Position numbers and translations under genes: made by a program | Part shown: one piece after another, positions 12,307 through 23,950 of the stretch | Position numbering within the stretch: position 1 is the first letter of the stretch | Layout of the letters: every line of letters starts with the position of its first letter | The notes under the pieces: model-generated | What the model was told of the DNA's origin: nothing | Databases searched by the model: none | The model's input: only the letters and a program-made list of their open reading frames with translations | Source: Cyrtodaria siliqua | Lineage: Eukaryota; Mollusca; Bivalvia; Adapedonta; Hiatellidae | DNA: 64,000 nucleotides | Direction of reading: 5' to 3' | Assembly (NCBI GenBank): GCA_037043455.1 | Contig: JAWPHD010000231.1 | Location: forward strand, 1-64,000

Positions 12307-12482
12307 ATAAAAAAGGATTTGTCTTCAACTGGTTAGAAAACGGACTTCACTACCACGGTAAAGCAGTGCATCAAGAAAACTTGGATTTCAACAAGCTTGT
12401 GCAAGAATGGAAACCTGAATACAATGATCTTCCAAGTGAACCTATCAAAGTGGATAATTACGGGAACATCATGCCGCAGTAA
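12307..12482 (+). CDS. Candidate terminal exon of an unrecognised gene (copy B)
   Basis: Preceded by a pyrimidine-rich tract and TTACAG (12301-12306), a plausible 3' splice site. The exon starts in phase 2 and encodes 57 complete codons (after a split one) beginning KKGFVFNWLENGLHYHGKAV and ending NYGNIMPQ before TAA at 12480-12482. The composition is protein-like (aromatic and charged residues, no low complexity). I do not recognise the family and see no upstream exon nearby, so it may be a stray or captured exon. The homologous exon in copy A has a TGG-to-TGA change. No poly(A) signal is obvious close by. Confidence 0.4.
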
Positions 12483-12544
12483 ATGCGTGTTAGCCAACTA
12501 CGTTTAAAGTTTGACTGCCTATTAATGCTGCCTTGTTGGTTAGA

Positions 12545-12800
12545 GAATAGTTAATTGCGGGGATTTCTTATTTACACTGTCCCGTTTTATTGGGATGACA
12601 GTATGGTAATTGAGAGGTTTGGTGCACCCTAGAACCTGGTTTAAACCCCCCAGCGGCCTTTTTTTGCGTCTGACTGTTCCAAGGAGGTAGGCATATTGTC
12701 AACCCTTTTGTGTTTGTTATGTCTTATTGGCATTTTATAAATCTTTAAAGTCTTTTTTTGTTCATGTTTGTGCTTGTGGTTGACTGTCGTCCTTGAATGC
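12545..12800 (+). repeat. Dispersed module, probable CR1 3' UTR (copy B)
   Basis: Counterpart of 800-1060 with the same ordered blocks (GTTTGGTGCACCC, CTGGTTTAAACCCCC, CTTGTGGTTGACTG). Confidence 0.6.
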
Positions 12801-14256
12801 TACTTTTCCTGTTCGTTTTTTTTTGGACAAATCTCGACGGGCGCAGCCCGGCGTCGAAGTTGTCCACTAGTAATCACTTTTTCGGTAATGGCGGCGATTA
12901 CCGTAAAAGTCAAAAAAATCCACAAAGCAAACTTTCATGAAAGTCGTGAAAACAATACGGACGAGCAAAGCTCGACAAACGAGCCACAGAGCTTAAATTA
13001 AAAAAAACACATTTATATTATCCCTATAAGCTTTGCGCAGCGAAGCCCTCAAAATTATTCATCTTTAGGACATTGTGTCGACCGCGTTCTTTATGTCCGG
13101 AGTTTACCTCGTCCGGCCTGCTTCAGATTTTTCAGTAGGTCGTATGGACCCCGGATTCAGACATGCATAAATAAGCGTATTTTCAAGTTAATTAAATGTA
13201 AATTTCTTACGTTTTACTTGTGAGAAGCAGCATGTGACGTCAAGACTTGAGTAAGGGTAACGGGTATATCAACAACTGCCGTTAAACATGACGTCATGCT
13301 ATGTTGTAATCATGACGTTATGTGCCTGAACATGTGCTAATTCCTTTAGTCTACAATGTTTGCAAGTAAAAGTTAGACAAATTAAAGATACGGTCTGGCA
13401 ATCGGGAGGAGGATGGGGATATTTTCAGATACATCCGTAATAGCTTACTTACCTTATTAATGTATTCTAAAATGATATGAAAAGTCCGGAGGATCATGCC
13501 TCCACGCCCCACAACCCCACCACAATCCGGCTATGATAAGTTAAACATGTCATTTGGGCCTTGCTATACATGTAGTCTGGAGTAAACTTTTCAGTAATTC
13601 GTGAACTTTTAATAATTATGAAGTATTGAGCTTCGCGTGAAGCGAAGCCCTGAACATTAAATAAATAGTTTACAGGCCAAGATTCGTCCCTTCAATTCCG
13701 TAGTTGAACTTGTACCATAGCTCTAATGGTTTTCCTTTGTTCCTGCTTATGATATAATTTTCATAAACCTGAAGGCCTAAGCCTAGACCGTGCAATAACT
13801 GCCGGTATATTTCAGCCGTGCTATAACTGACAGATTTGGCAGTTATACCATGGTGTACCAAATGACCCTTTTTAAAGGGCGTTCCTTTGCGAGTTAAATA
13901 ACAGGAAATAGTGAAAACAAGAGTACCAACATTGATTTTTATTAAGGATAAAATCAGCTTTTACATGAAATAATTGTTGTTTTTTAAAATCCAATTTATA
14001 TGAAATGATTGCTCGGTATAAAGCGATAAACCTCGTAATTCAACATGTACCAAACACAAACATGTTTTTCTTTGCAAGTAAAATCTGTTATTTGTGGAAA
14101 CATACACAAAAAGAACATTATATCAAACTTCTCTGAACCATAACAGTCAGTTTCAAATGATAAATTCAAGATAATTATAGTTTATTCTTGAAAGTACACT
14201 ATTTAAAGTCAAATAGTTTTTAAACTTTTAACACACTTTAAAACCATAAATGCAGA

Positions 14257-16014
14257 TCAAAAGTTAAATGTACATCCTGTAAACTGAACATTTCTTGAAG
14301 TCGATGAAAAATCCTTAAGAAACGCAGGGGTATCTGGCTCTTCATTGTCCTTGGAACCGGTCTGAGATTTGGTCCCGTGTATGCTCAAAATATCATTCAA
14401 TATCCCATCGCTAGCGAGCTGAACATTCTGCTGAATGCTTTTAAGATCAACTTTTTCACGGTTTTCAATTTTAGAAAATTTACTAACATTTTGTTCACAG
14501 TTTTCCCTTTCGGAAACACTAGTTTCACTCACTGGGTTTAAGACAGTCGATGTCCGCTTGCGTACACTGTCAGATGGCCGTTTGTATTTACGAACAGCAT
14601 TAACGGATCTGTGACCGGTCCTGGACATGATTTCCTGTTCGTCAATATTAGCGTCATACAAACTGGAAGCACATGTTCGTTTGCCGCTGTGATTGGTAAA
14701 GTTACCTTTAATATCTCCGAGTTCAGCTATCCGTTTCATGAATTTATCCAACTTGTTGACGCCGACCGGTTGATCCGAATATCTGACGGATTCTCCGTCC
14801 ATAGACCGTCGGTAGAATCGGCCTTCCTTTCCTAATGCCTGTAGATACAACTCGAAAAATGTTGCCAGGCAACGGGGTCCTGAAAGAAGAACACATCGAT
14901 TTTAGTATAAACTGTAAACGGGTTGTAACTGTACGGTTACAACTACAGATCAGATGCTTCAAAAGTCCGCAATACTAGCAGTCTTGAAAATTCAGTACAA
15001 ATACAGTCAAACCTGTATTAAGAGATCACTAAAGGGGAGAGAAAAATGGTCTCTAAACACAGGTGGTCTCTTAATAGTTGCATTTTAATTTAAAACAATA
15101 CAATTGGGAACTGAAACGGTGTTCTCTTAAAGCAGATGGTCTCTTAATAGAAGTGGTCTCTTGACCAGGTTTGATTGTAAAAGGTAACATGCATGATGCG
15201 ACTGTACACTAAACGAAACTCGTATCTTTTAAATGGAATGTACAATTGTGACGAAATATCGTTTGAAAATTCATCAATATATTTTTAACAGATTCATCAA
15301 ATAAAATTGAAAAAAAGGTCAATTTGATAATCAGACCACATTCTGTCACCGCTTTAAAGAACGTGTTAAAACTTTCAGGAGCAAATTATGGTGTAATTTT
15401 GTTATCTATATTCTCGCTAAATGCGTACTGTATGCATTTTGAAAGGGACACACGGCACTCTTGATTACATTTTGTTTAAAACTCGCGGCTTGAATCGAGG
15501 TTGCGGCTTTTGTGTAATAAATGTGACAGTTAAGTAAATGTGACACCAATAATAAAAGAATCGAGGTTGCGGCTTTTGTGTAATAAATGTGACAGTTAAG
15601 TAAATGTGACATTTAAGATAACTTACCGTCTTCACAATAATGTTTAATATCCTTGTTTGTAAGACCCATTTGTCCAAGTCCTCCTTTAAATGTTTTACAA
15701 TTCCTGCCCACAAAACGTATGTATCTTCCATCTCTACCCAAGTGAAACTGGCTACAGTTCATGTTTTTGTGTTCGTCCCGGCCCCGTAATCCAAACAGTT
15801 TACATGAATAAAAGAATACTGTATATTGTAATGTTTGCGAGTCTTTCATACCAAACACTTCTTGTTCCCACAACTTAAAATCCATTTCAAGCAAATCTAC
15901 AGCTTGCGATATTTGAATATTTTCATCACTGTCATTCAATGCTTTCAATTCCAAAAATTCAGTTTCTAAATTCGCCGCTATCTGGCTCAAAATTAAATCA
16001 TCTCCGTCATCCAT
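14257..16014 (-). CDS. Crypton-like tyrosine recombinase, two exons
   Basis: Exon 1 is 16014-15627 and exon 2 is 14879-14257. Exon 1 ends at a GTAAGT donor (15626-15621) and exon 2 starts after a TTTCAG acceptor (14880). The phase-1 join gives 336 codons with no interruption. Motifs along the predicted protein: LFGLRGRDEH with the first Arg at residues 77/79; a Lys-rich KTFKGG box; NHSGKRT with His193 and Arg197; GHRS with His219; and the nucleophile Tyr228 in VRKYKRPS. This is the R...H-x-x-R...H...Y layout of the DUF3504/Crypton recombinase family, which cuts and joins DNA through a covalent tyrosine link. The Ser/Lys-rich C-terminal 100 residues look disordered. The usual N-terminal core-binding domain is not evident, so the protein may be short. 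All catalytic positions I can assign are present. Start chosen as the first ATG of exon 1. Confidence 0.8.
15000..15182. mobile_element. Small inverted-repeat element within the Crypton intron
   Basis: Left end ACAGTCAAACCTGTATTAAG and the inverse of the right end ACAATCAAACCTGGTCAAG are near-matching terminal inverted repeats. The interior repeats the word TGGTCTCTTAA several times. No coding capacity. It resembles a MITE nested in the intron between recombinase exons. Confidence 0.55.
15490..15611 (+). repeat. 50-bp direct repeat, two copies, within the Crypton intron
   Basis: A unit starting TCGAGGTTGCGGCTTTTGTG and ending AAGTAAATGTGAC occurs twice, separated by about 16 bp. It lies just downstream (minus sense) of the exon 1 donor site. 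Confidence 0.85.
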
Positions 16015-16327
16015 TTCGATTGCAGTTCAGCACAAAAATAAATTTCTGTGTAAATGTTGTTGCCAAAAACGCGCGAATCGACTACACATTACCAAATATG
16101 GAAACACGACTCCACATTACCAAATATGGAAAAAACACAGCACTCTTTGACATTGGATTTGCGCAATAATATGTAAGGGCGATTGGCTGCAACAATAAAA
16201 ACATGCGTCCAGGCCCATAACGCGTGATCATGCTATTTCTTGATTGGTCGAGCCTTTTTAAACTGAAAAATGCAACGCCCTAAAGACTTCTTGCACATGC
16301 GTATTTGGGTAAATAACTAAGGTACAA

Positions 16328-16440
16328 AACATTTATAACACATTTTTCTCGTATATACGATTTATACTGCACTCTCGGGCCTGCGGCCCTCGAGAAGCAG
16401 TATAAATCGCATATACTCGAAAAAGTGTGCTATAAATATT
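16328..16440. repeat. 113-bp palindrome at the right end of the Crypton-like element
   Basis: Left arm has TTTATAACACATTTTTCTCG and CGATTTATACTGC. The right arm is the near-exact inverse, GCAGTATAAATCG, then CTCGAAAAAGTGTGC. The loop region is a GC-rich hairpin, CTCGGGCCTGCGGCCCTCGAG. It ends one base before the ACTT direct repeat. Confidence 0.8.
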
Positions 16441-17010
16441 ACTTAGTTGACATTTTCAAAGGGAACTGCATGTTACAAGTGCATTCGTTCATGTTTATTT
16501 ATCTAGAGATCTAAAAAACATGCCGTATGTGTCTGAATCATACTGATAATTATATAATTATTATATAATGCTGGACAATTATTCAGTGCTAAAATGTGTC
16601 CAGTAGTATAAATTAAACATGAGTAGCAAACACTATATAAATGTCCAGTAGTGTAAATTAAACATGAGTAGCAAACACTATATAAACTAGCATATATCAC
16701 ATATATCTACTGCCATAAACTTCGCGAAGCGGAGCCCCAAATCCCTTACAAATTCATATTTTATATTATATGACAGTGTGGTAAACATGGTGAAACGGTG
16801 CTGTAAACGCCAAAACAATGCAGAGCGCAGCGAGGCGTATAACAATAATTTAACAAGATGTGTGTATCTCACAAAATGCTTAATTGTGTACGCATATTTG
16901 TAGTCTCCATCATCCAAACACACACAACATGATTGCGAGCTCGAACGAGCGTCTGGTCTCAATTTTATTAAAATGGTTGAATATTTCAAATTCCGCTTCA
17001 TAATTTATAA

Positions 17011-17238
17011 AGGGGCTCGCGTGGCCCTATGGATAACCGCTGAACGTGAAATCCGATGTCCCGGTCTAAAGCCTCACCATCGCCACTGAGTTTCGTCTTT
17101 GTGTTCTTCAGCAAGACACTTTTCATTAGCCTCATCCGTCGGATGGGGACGTAAACTGGGAGGTCTATCCTCCAAGCACGTTAGTTTAAATAACCCATAA
17201 TGTGTTGATAAGCCATTAAACAACATTCAATTCATACC
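17011..17238 (+). repeat. SINE-like element (copy B)
   Basis: Counterpart of 2548-2775, differing at a handful of bases. Confidence 0.55.
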
Positions 17239-17821
17239 TTACAGATTGAATTGGCTTATCCCAAAATAACAAGGGCGAACCAGTGGCTCATAATCCCACC
17301 CACCACACCATCACACACCTAACATTCGACAAGCAGTGTTAGCCTATATATACTTGTCAGATTTTAAGGGGCTCGCACGGGGTCATTATCATAGGATTTA
17401 GCAATTAAAATATTTTGAAAATGCACCAGAATTCACATTATGTCATGTAGAATAAAAGAAACTTCGGTAAAAGTAGTAAGGATATGGGCCTTTACATGTA
17501 TCATTCCCCCTCTTAAGGGTGGCTGTAATGTTTTGATGAGCCGTTAATGACATTCATATTAAATCCTCTGATAATGATATGCATACAGATATGACCACTA
17601 TACATTAAAAACATTAAAGCATGCCTGTCGAAATTTGTTTAACTTGAAATGAAACAATAGGCCTAGATATATCATATATTTAAATACAACATGACAACAT
17701 ATATAAATCATTCATCCAATGATGTTATGCTAATTTTGTAATTAAACAACTTTTAAATATGGTATACGAAATCTCACGGCCTGTTTAACGAAATCGCAAG
17801 CAATGTTCACATTTTTAATTA

Positions 17822-19411
17822 TCCCCCGCCGAAGGCGGAGGGATATTAAATTGGCGTTGTCCGTCCTTCCGTTTGTCCGTCCGGTGCCATATCTCCATAA
17901 ATGCAGGTTGGATTTTCATTACAATGGTAATAATGTTTATCCTGATAGCGGGATGACACGCGGCTATTTTTCTCCGGAATTGCCCCAGTAATGCTGGAGT
18001 TATTGCCCTTTAATTGATAAAAAAAAAGCTTAATTCTGTCCGTCCACAGCTATATCTTGATAACCGCTTGTTTGATTTTCATTACACTTCATTATAATGT
18101 TTATCCCAATAGTGGGATGTGACGCGGCAAATTTATTTCGGAATCTTCCTTGTTACGCCTGAGTTATTGCCCTTTAATGATAAAAACTGCTTAATTCTGT
18201 CCGTCCACAGCCATATCTCGATAACCGCTTGTTTGATTTTCATTAAATTGCATTATAATGTTTATCCAAATAGTGGGATGTGACGCGGCAAATGTATTTT
18301 GGAATCGTCCTAATAACGCCGGAGTTATTGCCCTTAAATTGATTACTGTCCCCTTGAATTATTCAGGTCGTGGTTTCAAATCTCACAGGAGGAATAGTTT
18401 TCATCTTTTTTTTTTAAAATTATTTCCTTTTTTTCAAGAGAAGCCTTGGTTCATGGGTTCAATGGGTTCTTTTTTCTTTAATTAGGAGCTTAGGGGCTCT
18501 TGTTGGATCAGTTTTACATAGAGTTATTTTTTTTATATTTTTTTTTATTAATTATTATTTTTTATTTTTTTATTTTTTATTTTTTATTTTTATTTTTTTT
18601 CTCATAAGATCTGTTCATTTTTTCTTTAATGGGGAGCTAAGGGGCCCTTGTTGGATCAGTTTTACATAGAGTTATAGGGAAGAACTTCAAAAATCTTCTC
18701 TGAAACTACAAGAGATAAAGGTTTAATCTTCTATATTTATTATCAGCTTAATTTGGCCCCGCCCAAGGGGTCACAGTTTAACATATACTTATATATAAGG
18801 AAAAACATTTAAAAATCTTCTTCTCTGAAACTGCAAGAGTCAAAGGTTTAATATTTTGTATTTACACTCCGCTTATGGTCCTGTACCAAGTTTGTTCAAA
18901 TGGTGACACTGGGTTCAAATTTGGCTCTGCCCCTGGGTTACATGTCAAACTTGGTTTGAGAGTTTATATTAATGAAAGTTTGATTTATTTTTAAGCTAGC
19001 CAAACTTGAGCCAAATACATCCCACTCCCTGAAATAACAAGATCCTCTGATAGTAGCCGTAGTAATGAGATGAAATAATCAGATTTATAAATATCACATG
19101 GCCAGGTAATTAATAAGTAAAAAGTAAAAAAGTAATCATTGATATACAATTTTACATTTCTTCTATATTACATTTATTACTATATTATACACACCCGCTA
19201 ATATTACACCCAGTCCAGCCCTTTAGGCCTACAATAAAAGTCAATGCCTTAACATGGTACATCTTTTTTTTTTAAATCTACCATGGTGATGAATTTCAAA
19301 AATACTATCTAGTAGATATTCGAATATATGAAGGCTCAACGTCATGATTTATACTAATTAAAAAAATCCGAAAATATTTCACTCGAGGATAATACATCAT
19401 TCGGCGGGGGA
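17822..19411. mobile_element. 1.59-kb TA-flanked DNA element (copy B)
   Basis: Counterpart of 3601-5189 with the same TCCCCCGCCGAA / TTCGGCGGGGGA ends and flanking TA. Differences are mainly in homopolymer and T-rich runs. It was duplicated with the segment, not inserted separately. Confidence 0.75.
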
Positions 19412-19619
19412 TATCACTTCATCGAATTTGCTTGTTAAACATCATTTAAATTTGGTATACTAAATCTCACGCCCAGCTTATGTTTTTAACTTAACACCTT
19501 TTAAATATGGTATACTACGTCTCACGCCCTGCTTATGTTTTTAATAAAACACCTTTTAAATATGGCATACTAAATCTCAGGCCGTGCTTATTTTTTAATT
19601 AAACACTTTTTAGATACTG

Positions 19620-20075
19620 TATACTAAATCAAATAGACAAAATACAACAGAAAGGGTGGTGAAGACAGGGTTACCGATTTGCAACGGTAAGTAGGCAATA
19701 AGGCCTACAGGTTAGCTTGAATCGATTTGATATATACACAATCCTCGTTATTATCCTGTTATATTAAGGAATTCTCTAACACTGAAGTCCGCTCCCTAGG
19801 ACCTAGTTTAAACCCCCAGCGTCTTTTTCAACCACAAACACACACACACACAGACACAAATAACACCTTTAAAGATGAATAAAAGGCCAAATAAAACACC
19901 ACAAACATAAAAGGGTTGACAATAGGGCTACCGCCTTGGAACGGTCAGTGGCAAAAAAGGTCGCTGGGGTTTAATTCAGGCTCAATGGTGCACCAAACCT
20001 CACACTTATCCTACTGTCATTGCAATAAAACGGGAGAGTGTAAATAAAGAAATCCCCTCCATGATCTATTGACCA
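19620..20075 (-). repeat. Two dispersed repeat modules, reverse orientation (copy B)
   Basis: Counterpart of 5400-5870, again with the CA-rich run between the two modules. Confidence 0.6.
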
Positions 20076-20749
20076 ACAATGTAGCATTAATAGTATTTAC
20101 TCCATTTTTGTTGGTGAAGTCATTAACAGAAACAGATTTGAATGAATTGAATGTTGTTCAACTGCTCATCAACACATTATATGTAATTAATACCCGCCCA
20201 AAAGAGGGGGAGTGAAACGTAGGGATTCGGGAACATGCCTTAATCTAAATACAGACTTCCAGCAGGGTGTATATGATATTCTAACCTGAGCCGAATTCAT
20301 CATTATTTCCGAGTGACTTCCGAATGATATCGATAGATATAATTGAAATGAAAGTAAACAAAATGTATTCCTCTTCCAAACAATGTACAATGTTCAGTGA
20401 ATCTTGTCTGTCGGTTTTCGTTTTGGGGAAATATTGACGACCATGAGCTATTATCGAATCAACGAAGCATTCTGGCATTTGACTGATAAATATTGCAAGT
20501 TTAATTTGAATTTTCAAAACAAACGTCGCGGAAGATTACATACTGAAAATAAATCAATAAACCAGGATTTTCACCCTGATAAAACAAGATACAGTAGCAA
20601 TCATATAAAGATAATGTTGGATCGGAAGTTTCTTTCAATTTCATTTTTCCATATGCTTTCGTTTTACCGGTCGCAGTCGGGTAATATTGTCTGGTACACC
20701 TTGGCTCTTAACCAATCACAAGCGGTGGATTTTTAAGAAATGGCGATGA

Positions 20750-20945
20750 AATAATATGACACTGCTCAGTTTACATCAGTTATCTTCCGACATACCAGGC
20801 TACCTCTGTCTTCACGAAGGAAAATTTCTTGCCCAATAACACACCGAAATAACCCAGTGGCGCCGGCGAGGCTTGAACCCGGGTTCTCCAGAGTTCAAGT
20901 CCATCGTGATATACACTGCGTCACATGCTGTATACGCTCATTTAG
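20750..20945 (-). repeat. tRNA-derived SINE, reverse orientation
   Basis: On the minus strand GGGTTCAAGCC (about 20876-20886) matches a Pol III B box and TGACGCAGTG, some 50 bp upstream, is A-box-like. Further along is ATTGGGCAAGAAA, the SINE core resembling the GCAAGACACTT block of other copies here. Copy A retains only the 3' part, up to 6727. Confidence 0.6.
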
Positions 20946-21095
20946 AGTGACTGCGTTGAATGCATATAGGGAAGATACACCCAATTATAAATTATACCTA
21001 ACCGGAAGCGGGGAATAAAATGGGACGCACTGAATCACTATGGAAATGACGTCCATTCTTATGTTTGTTACCTTGGGGGGAGGGGGGAGGGGGGG

Positions 21096-21744
21096 GGGGG
21101 GCAATCCTCAGTTTCGCATCAATGTCCATGGTGTAAATCAGAAAGAAATCAACTAAGCATCTTTTAGGTCCATGGATGGTATTTATAATAATTATGAAGC
21201 ACATGTTTGATGTTGTTTTCAGTTTTGAGTACTTCTAAGTTTATTTTGGTGTATTGGAATATGCATTCTTTGTGTTTTTTGGAGGCTATTAATAGAAAAA
21301 TGTGAACCAATCCAAAACTTTCTAAAAATAGGTAAAATGGCTGATTTTCAATCACGGGGAGATCAGCATGGAATAACTTTTTAAAACGCCGGACTAGGTA
21401 TGTAAAATTTAGCATTTCCTGATATGCAAGGGCATTATGAGTGCAGACATGACCATGTTATGTGTAGGAAATGTTTTTATTTTTATTTATTGACATTTGA
21501 AATATTGCTAAAATTGTTTTTTTAACATGTTTTGAGGGGTGGGGGTAATCTTTAAGAAATGGGACTAAAGTTGTACAGAAAATGCTTTTTGATACTTTAT
21601 TTGGTATGGAAATATGGGTAATTTTATTGTCTTCTAAGAAATGTGTGACACAATGATGATGTGATTTATTTTTGCTCAAGGATTCAGGCTAAGGGCTTGT
21701 CATGGGTTTGATGAGAAATGTACATTAAACTGTGGAGTGCCCCC
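21096..21744. mobile_element. 650-bp MITE with TTAA, copy 1
   Basis: Starts GGGGGCAATCC and ends GGAGTGCCCCC, followed by TTAA (21745-21748). The left flank has become a G-rich run (about 21075-21100), so the left TTAA is lost. A direct copy lies at 23951-24601. TTAA targets suggest a piggyBac- or Kolobok-type helper. No transposase frame. Confidence 0.7.
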
Positions 21745-21954
21745 TTAAGGGTCAAACCTTTTTTTACTAAAACAGTCAAATGAAGGATTTTTTGTCTGTA
21801 TTTCAACATATTTTCAAAGTTTGCTACCATTCGGTTTGTTTGCGAAGAGAACTACTTCGGTTAGAATGTAATTTGTCGATAAGGCAAACCCGCATTGCTA
21901 CGAAACCCAGATTATGAACAACTCGGTAAAATATGTATATTGTAATACTCCGCG

Positions 21955-22285
21955 ATGCACCGTATCTTGAGATATCTCGATATATGTCTAATTTATCTTG
22001 AGATACTCCATGTTGAGATATCACATTTTATCTTGAGATATCTCAATCAATTTGAGATATTTGTAATGAGATATCAAGGTATCTCACTATATATCTCAAG
22101 TTATCTTGAGATAACTGTCTTGAGATATCTTAAGTTGTTTTGAGATAATTATCTTGAGATATCTCAATGTGTCTTGAGTCATTGATATTTCAAAATAATT
22201 AGAGATATATCTTACAATTTCTCAAGATGTATCGCAACTTATCGTGAGATATCTAACTTGAGATATCTCAAGATCCCATGTGTCT
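21955..22285. repeat. Degenerate array of palindromic TTGAGATATCTCAA units
   Basis: The words ATCTTGAGATATCTCAA and shortened forms occur about fifteen times in 330 bp at irregular spacing. Each unit is itself a palindrome. There is no coding signal. Confidence 0.8.
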
Positions 22286-22591
22286 TGCGGTTGGTATATG
22301 CAATTTTAGTAGGATTTTCTAAGTTTGAGGTGGGCTTTTTGCCATTTAAAAACTAACCATTGGTGTAATTCTTGGGTTTGCCATAACACTGTTTCATTAT
22401 ATATACAGTTTGCTAATGGTAATGTCCCATTTTAGTACTGGTTGCTATGGTATTTTGATGTCATAATAAAATGACGTTAAACATAGAATAGCATGTGGCG
22501 TGACGTCATGTCACATGACGTCATTATGTTGTGTCGAGTTAAAATAAAAAAAAATCGCATAAGATAGCGGCTTTATATAAATCGGGTTTTA

Positions 22592-23691
22592 CGAGAGGCG
22601 CCCCACTAATATTTGAACACTTTTGTTTAAGGTGGGTTTTTTCAGCGGAAGTGATTGTCATAAAAAATACGTGATTTAATGATCTGAAACTGTCATTTAG
22701 AACGTATGCATTTAAAAATAATATCCAATTTCACGCGGTCCTTTTTAAATTGCATTTTGAATAAGGTGTACACCATTTTCTAATGTGAAGCCTATATGTT
22801 GCTGTTGCCGTGGAGTTTTACCTTAAACCAAATAATTGCACTAAATGCATATAATAATTGTTTAAACCTGTGTTTATAATTTAAATATGATCGTATGTTT
22901 TATTTTAAGACAAAAATATAGATGCTGAATTAAAGCTCGACTTTTTATCGCAATATTAAAACATTGACAGTTAATAGGAAAATTTGCTCCTGTGTTACTG
23001 ATAATTTTATAAATTAACCAAAATAACTGTTTTTATCATATTTTGTGATATAAAAACATGAACAGTTATTGTTGATGTATATCATATATGTTTATCGTAT
23101 ACCTTATAAGGACTATTTGGTAAACAAATATATTATTTTTATCATTATTTGCAAATGTGTGTGTTTTGACCCTAAATTTTAAGTTATATATTTTTCTATG
23201 TTTTCTTTTGAGAAACTTATGCAACTTGTTTTTTATAGCGGAGAAAGTCACAAAAATGCCTGCAGTTAATGTTTTGAACTAGACGCTTTCGTAAATTTAG
23301 TCATTTTCATAGTTGAATTTCATGTTAATTTTCGATAAAATCTTGAAAATCGACAAATTAAAAAAAAATGCATATTACACTTTTCTACCGTCAGGCATGG
23401 ACATATCGGATTACTATATCCTTTTACGATATTTTAAAAGCATTTGTGTTACAATTTGTGTTGCAGTTATTTTTATAATTGACGATTTTTGCTTCAAAAT
23501 GTCATTCTCTACCCATTTTCAAAAATGCGGATGCAGCAACATTAGGAAGCGCATAATAGTGCATGTCATAATGTTTCATATCGAAGGAATCATTAGACTT
23601 GACATTACAATCAACATATTCGGCGAGAATTTCAAGATAGTTGATTCAGTTACACAATAAAAGTTTTCACATATAAGTGGGGCGCCTCTCG
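22592..23691. mobile_element. 1.1-kb TA-flanked element with 16-bp inverted ends
   Basis: The left end CGAGAGGCGCCCCACT (22592-22607) is the exact inverse of the right end AGTGGGGCGCCTCTCG (23676-23691). TA flanks both ends (22590-22591, 23692-23693). The interior is AT-rich. One 115-codon plus-strand frame (23313-23660) lacks any recognisable domain, so the element is treated as non-autonomous. Confidence 0.75.
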
Positions 23692-23950
23692 TAGGAGGCA
23701 ACTTTTTAGAGTGGAAATGACTTCTGACTGCAAATTTCAGACCTTTTTCATGCTATGGAAAAAAAACAGACCGAAAGAAAAAAGTTTGCAAAAAAGCTGT
23801 TAAAAAGGCTATTTCAGTGTTATCTTAAAAAGGTGCTGTTAGGCCAATTTTTGGACAATCGCAATAATACGTATGTCAAGACGTCCGTAATAAATTCGCG
23901 AAATGGAAAAAGGGCGTTTCAATTTTTTTTAACGGACAACTTTCCCTTAA

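Larger units (their letters stand above)
13708..16444 (-). mobile_element. Crypton-like tyrosine-recombinase transposon inserted in copy B
   Basis: Comparison with copy A gives the empty site. Copy A reads GTTGAACTTAGTTGACA at about 1973-1989. In copy B the same sequence is split: GTTGAACTT ends at 13711 and ACTTAGTTGACA starts at 16441. The insert is 2733 bp, with a 4-bp direct repeat ACTT at its ends (13708-13711 and 16441-16444). It carries one gene on the minus strand for a tyrosine recombinase. No long terminal inverted repeats join the two ends, as expected for Cryptons. A 113-bp palindrome lies at the right end. The insertion is younger than the segmental duplication unless it was precisely lost from copy A. 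Confidence 0.85.
11640..20848 (+). repeat. Segmental duplication, copy B
   Basis: Same orientation and order as copy A. The alignable part starts at 11732 (base 1 of the window); the Penelope-like fragment continues left to about 11640. The register shifts by a 2733-bp insertion at 13708-16444 and by loss of the 241 bp equivalent to 3259-3499 (junction at 17720/17721). The right limit, about 20848, lies within a SINE that continues in copy B only. Confidence 0.93.

Noticed and set aside
23313..23660. 115-codon frame as transposase of the 1.1-kb TA-flanked element
   Set aside because: No helix-turn-helix or DDE motif and AT-rich codon use like the surrounding non-coding DNA; kept only as a remark.
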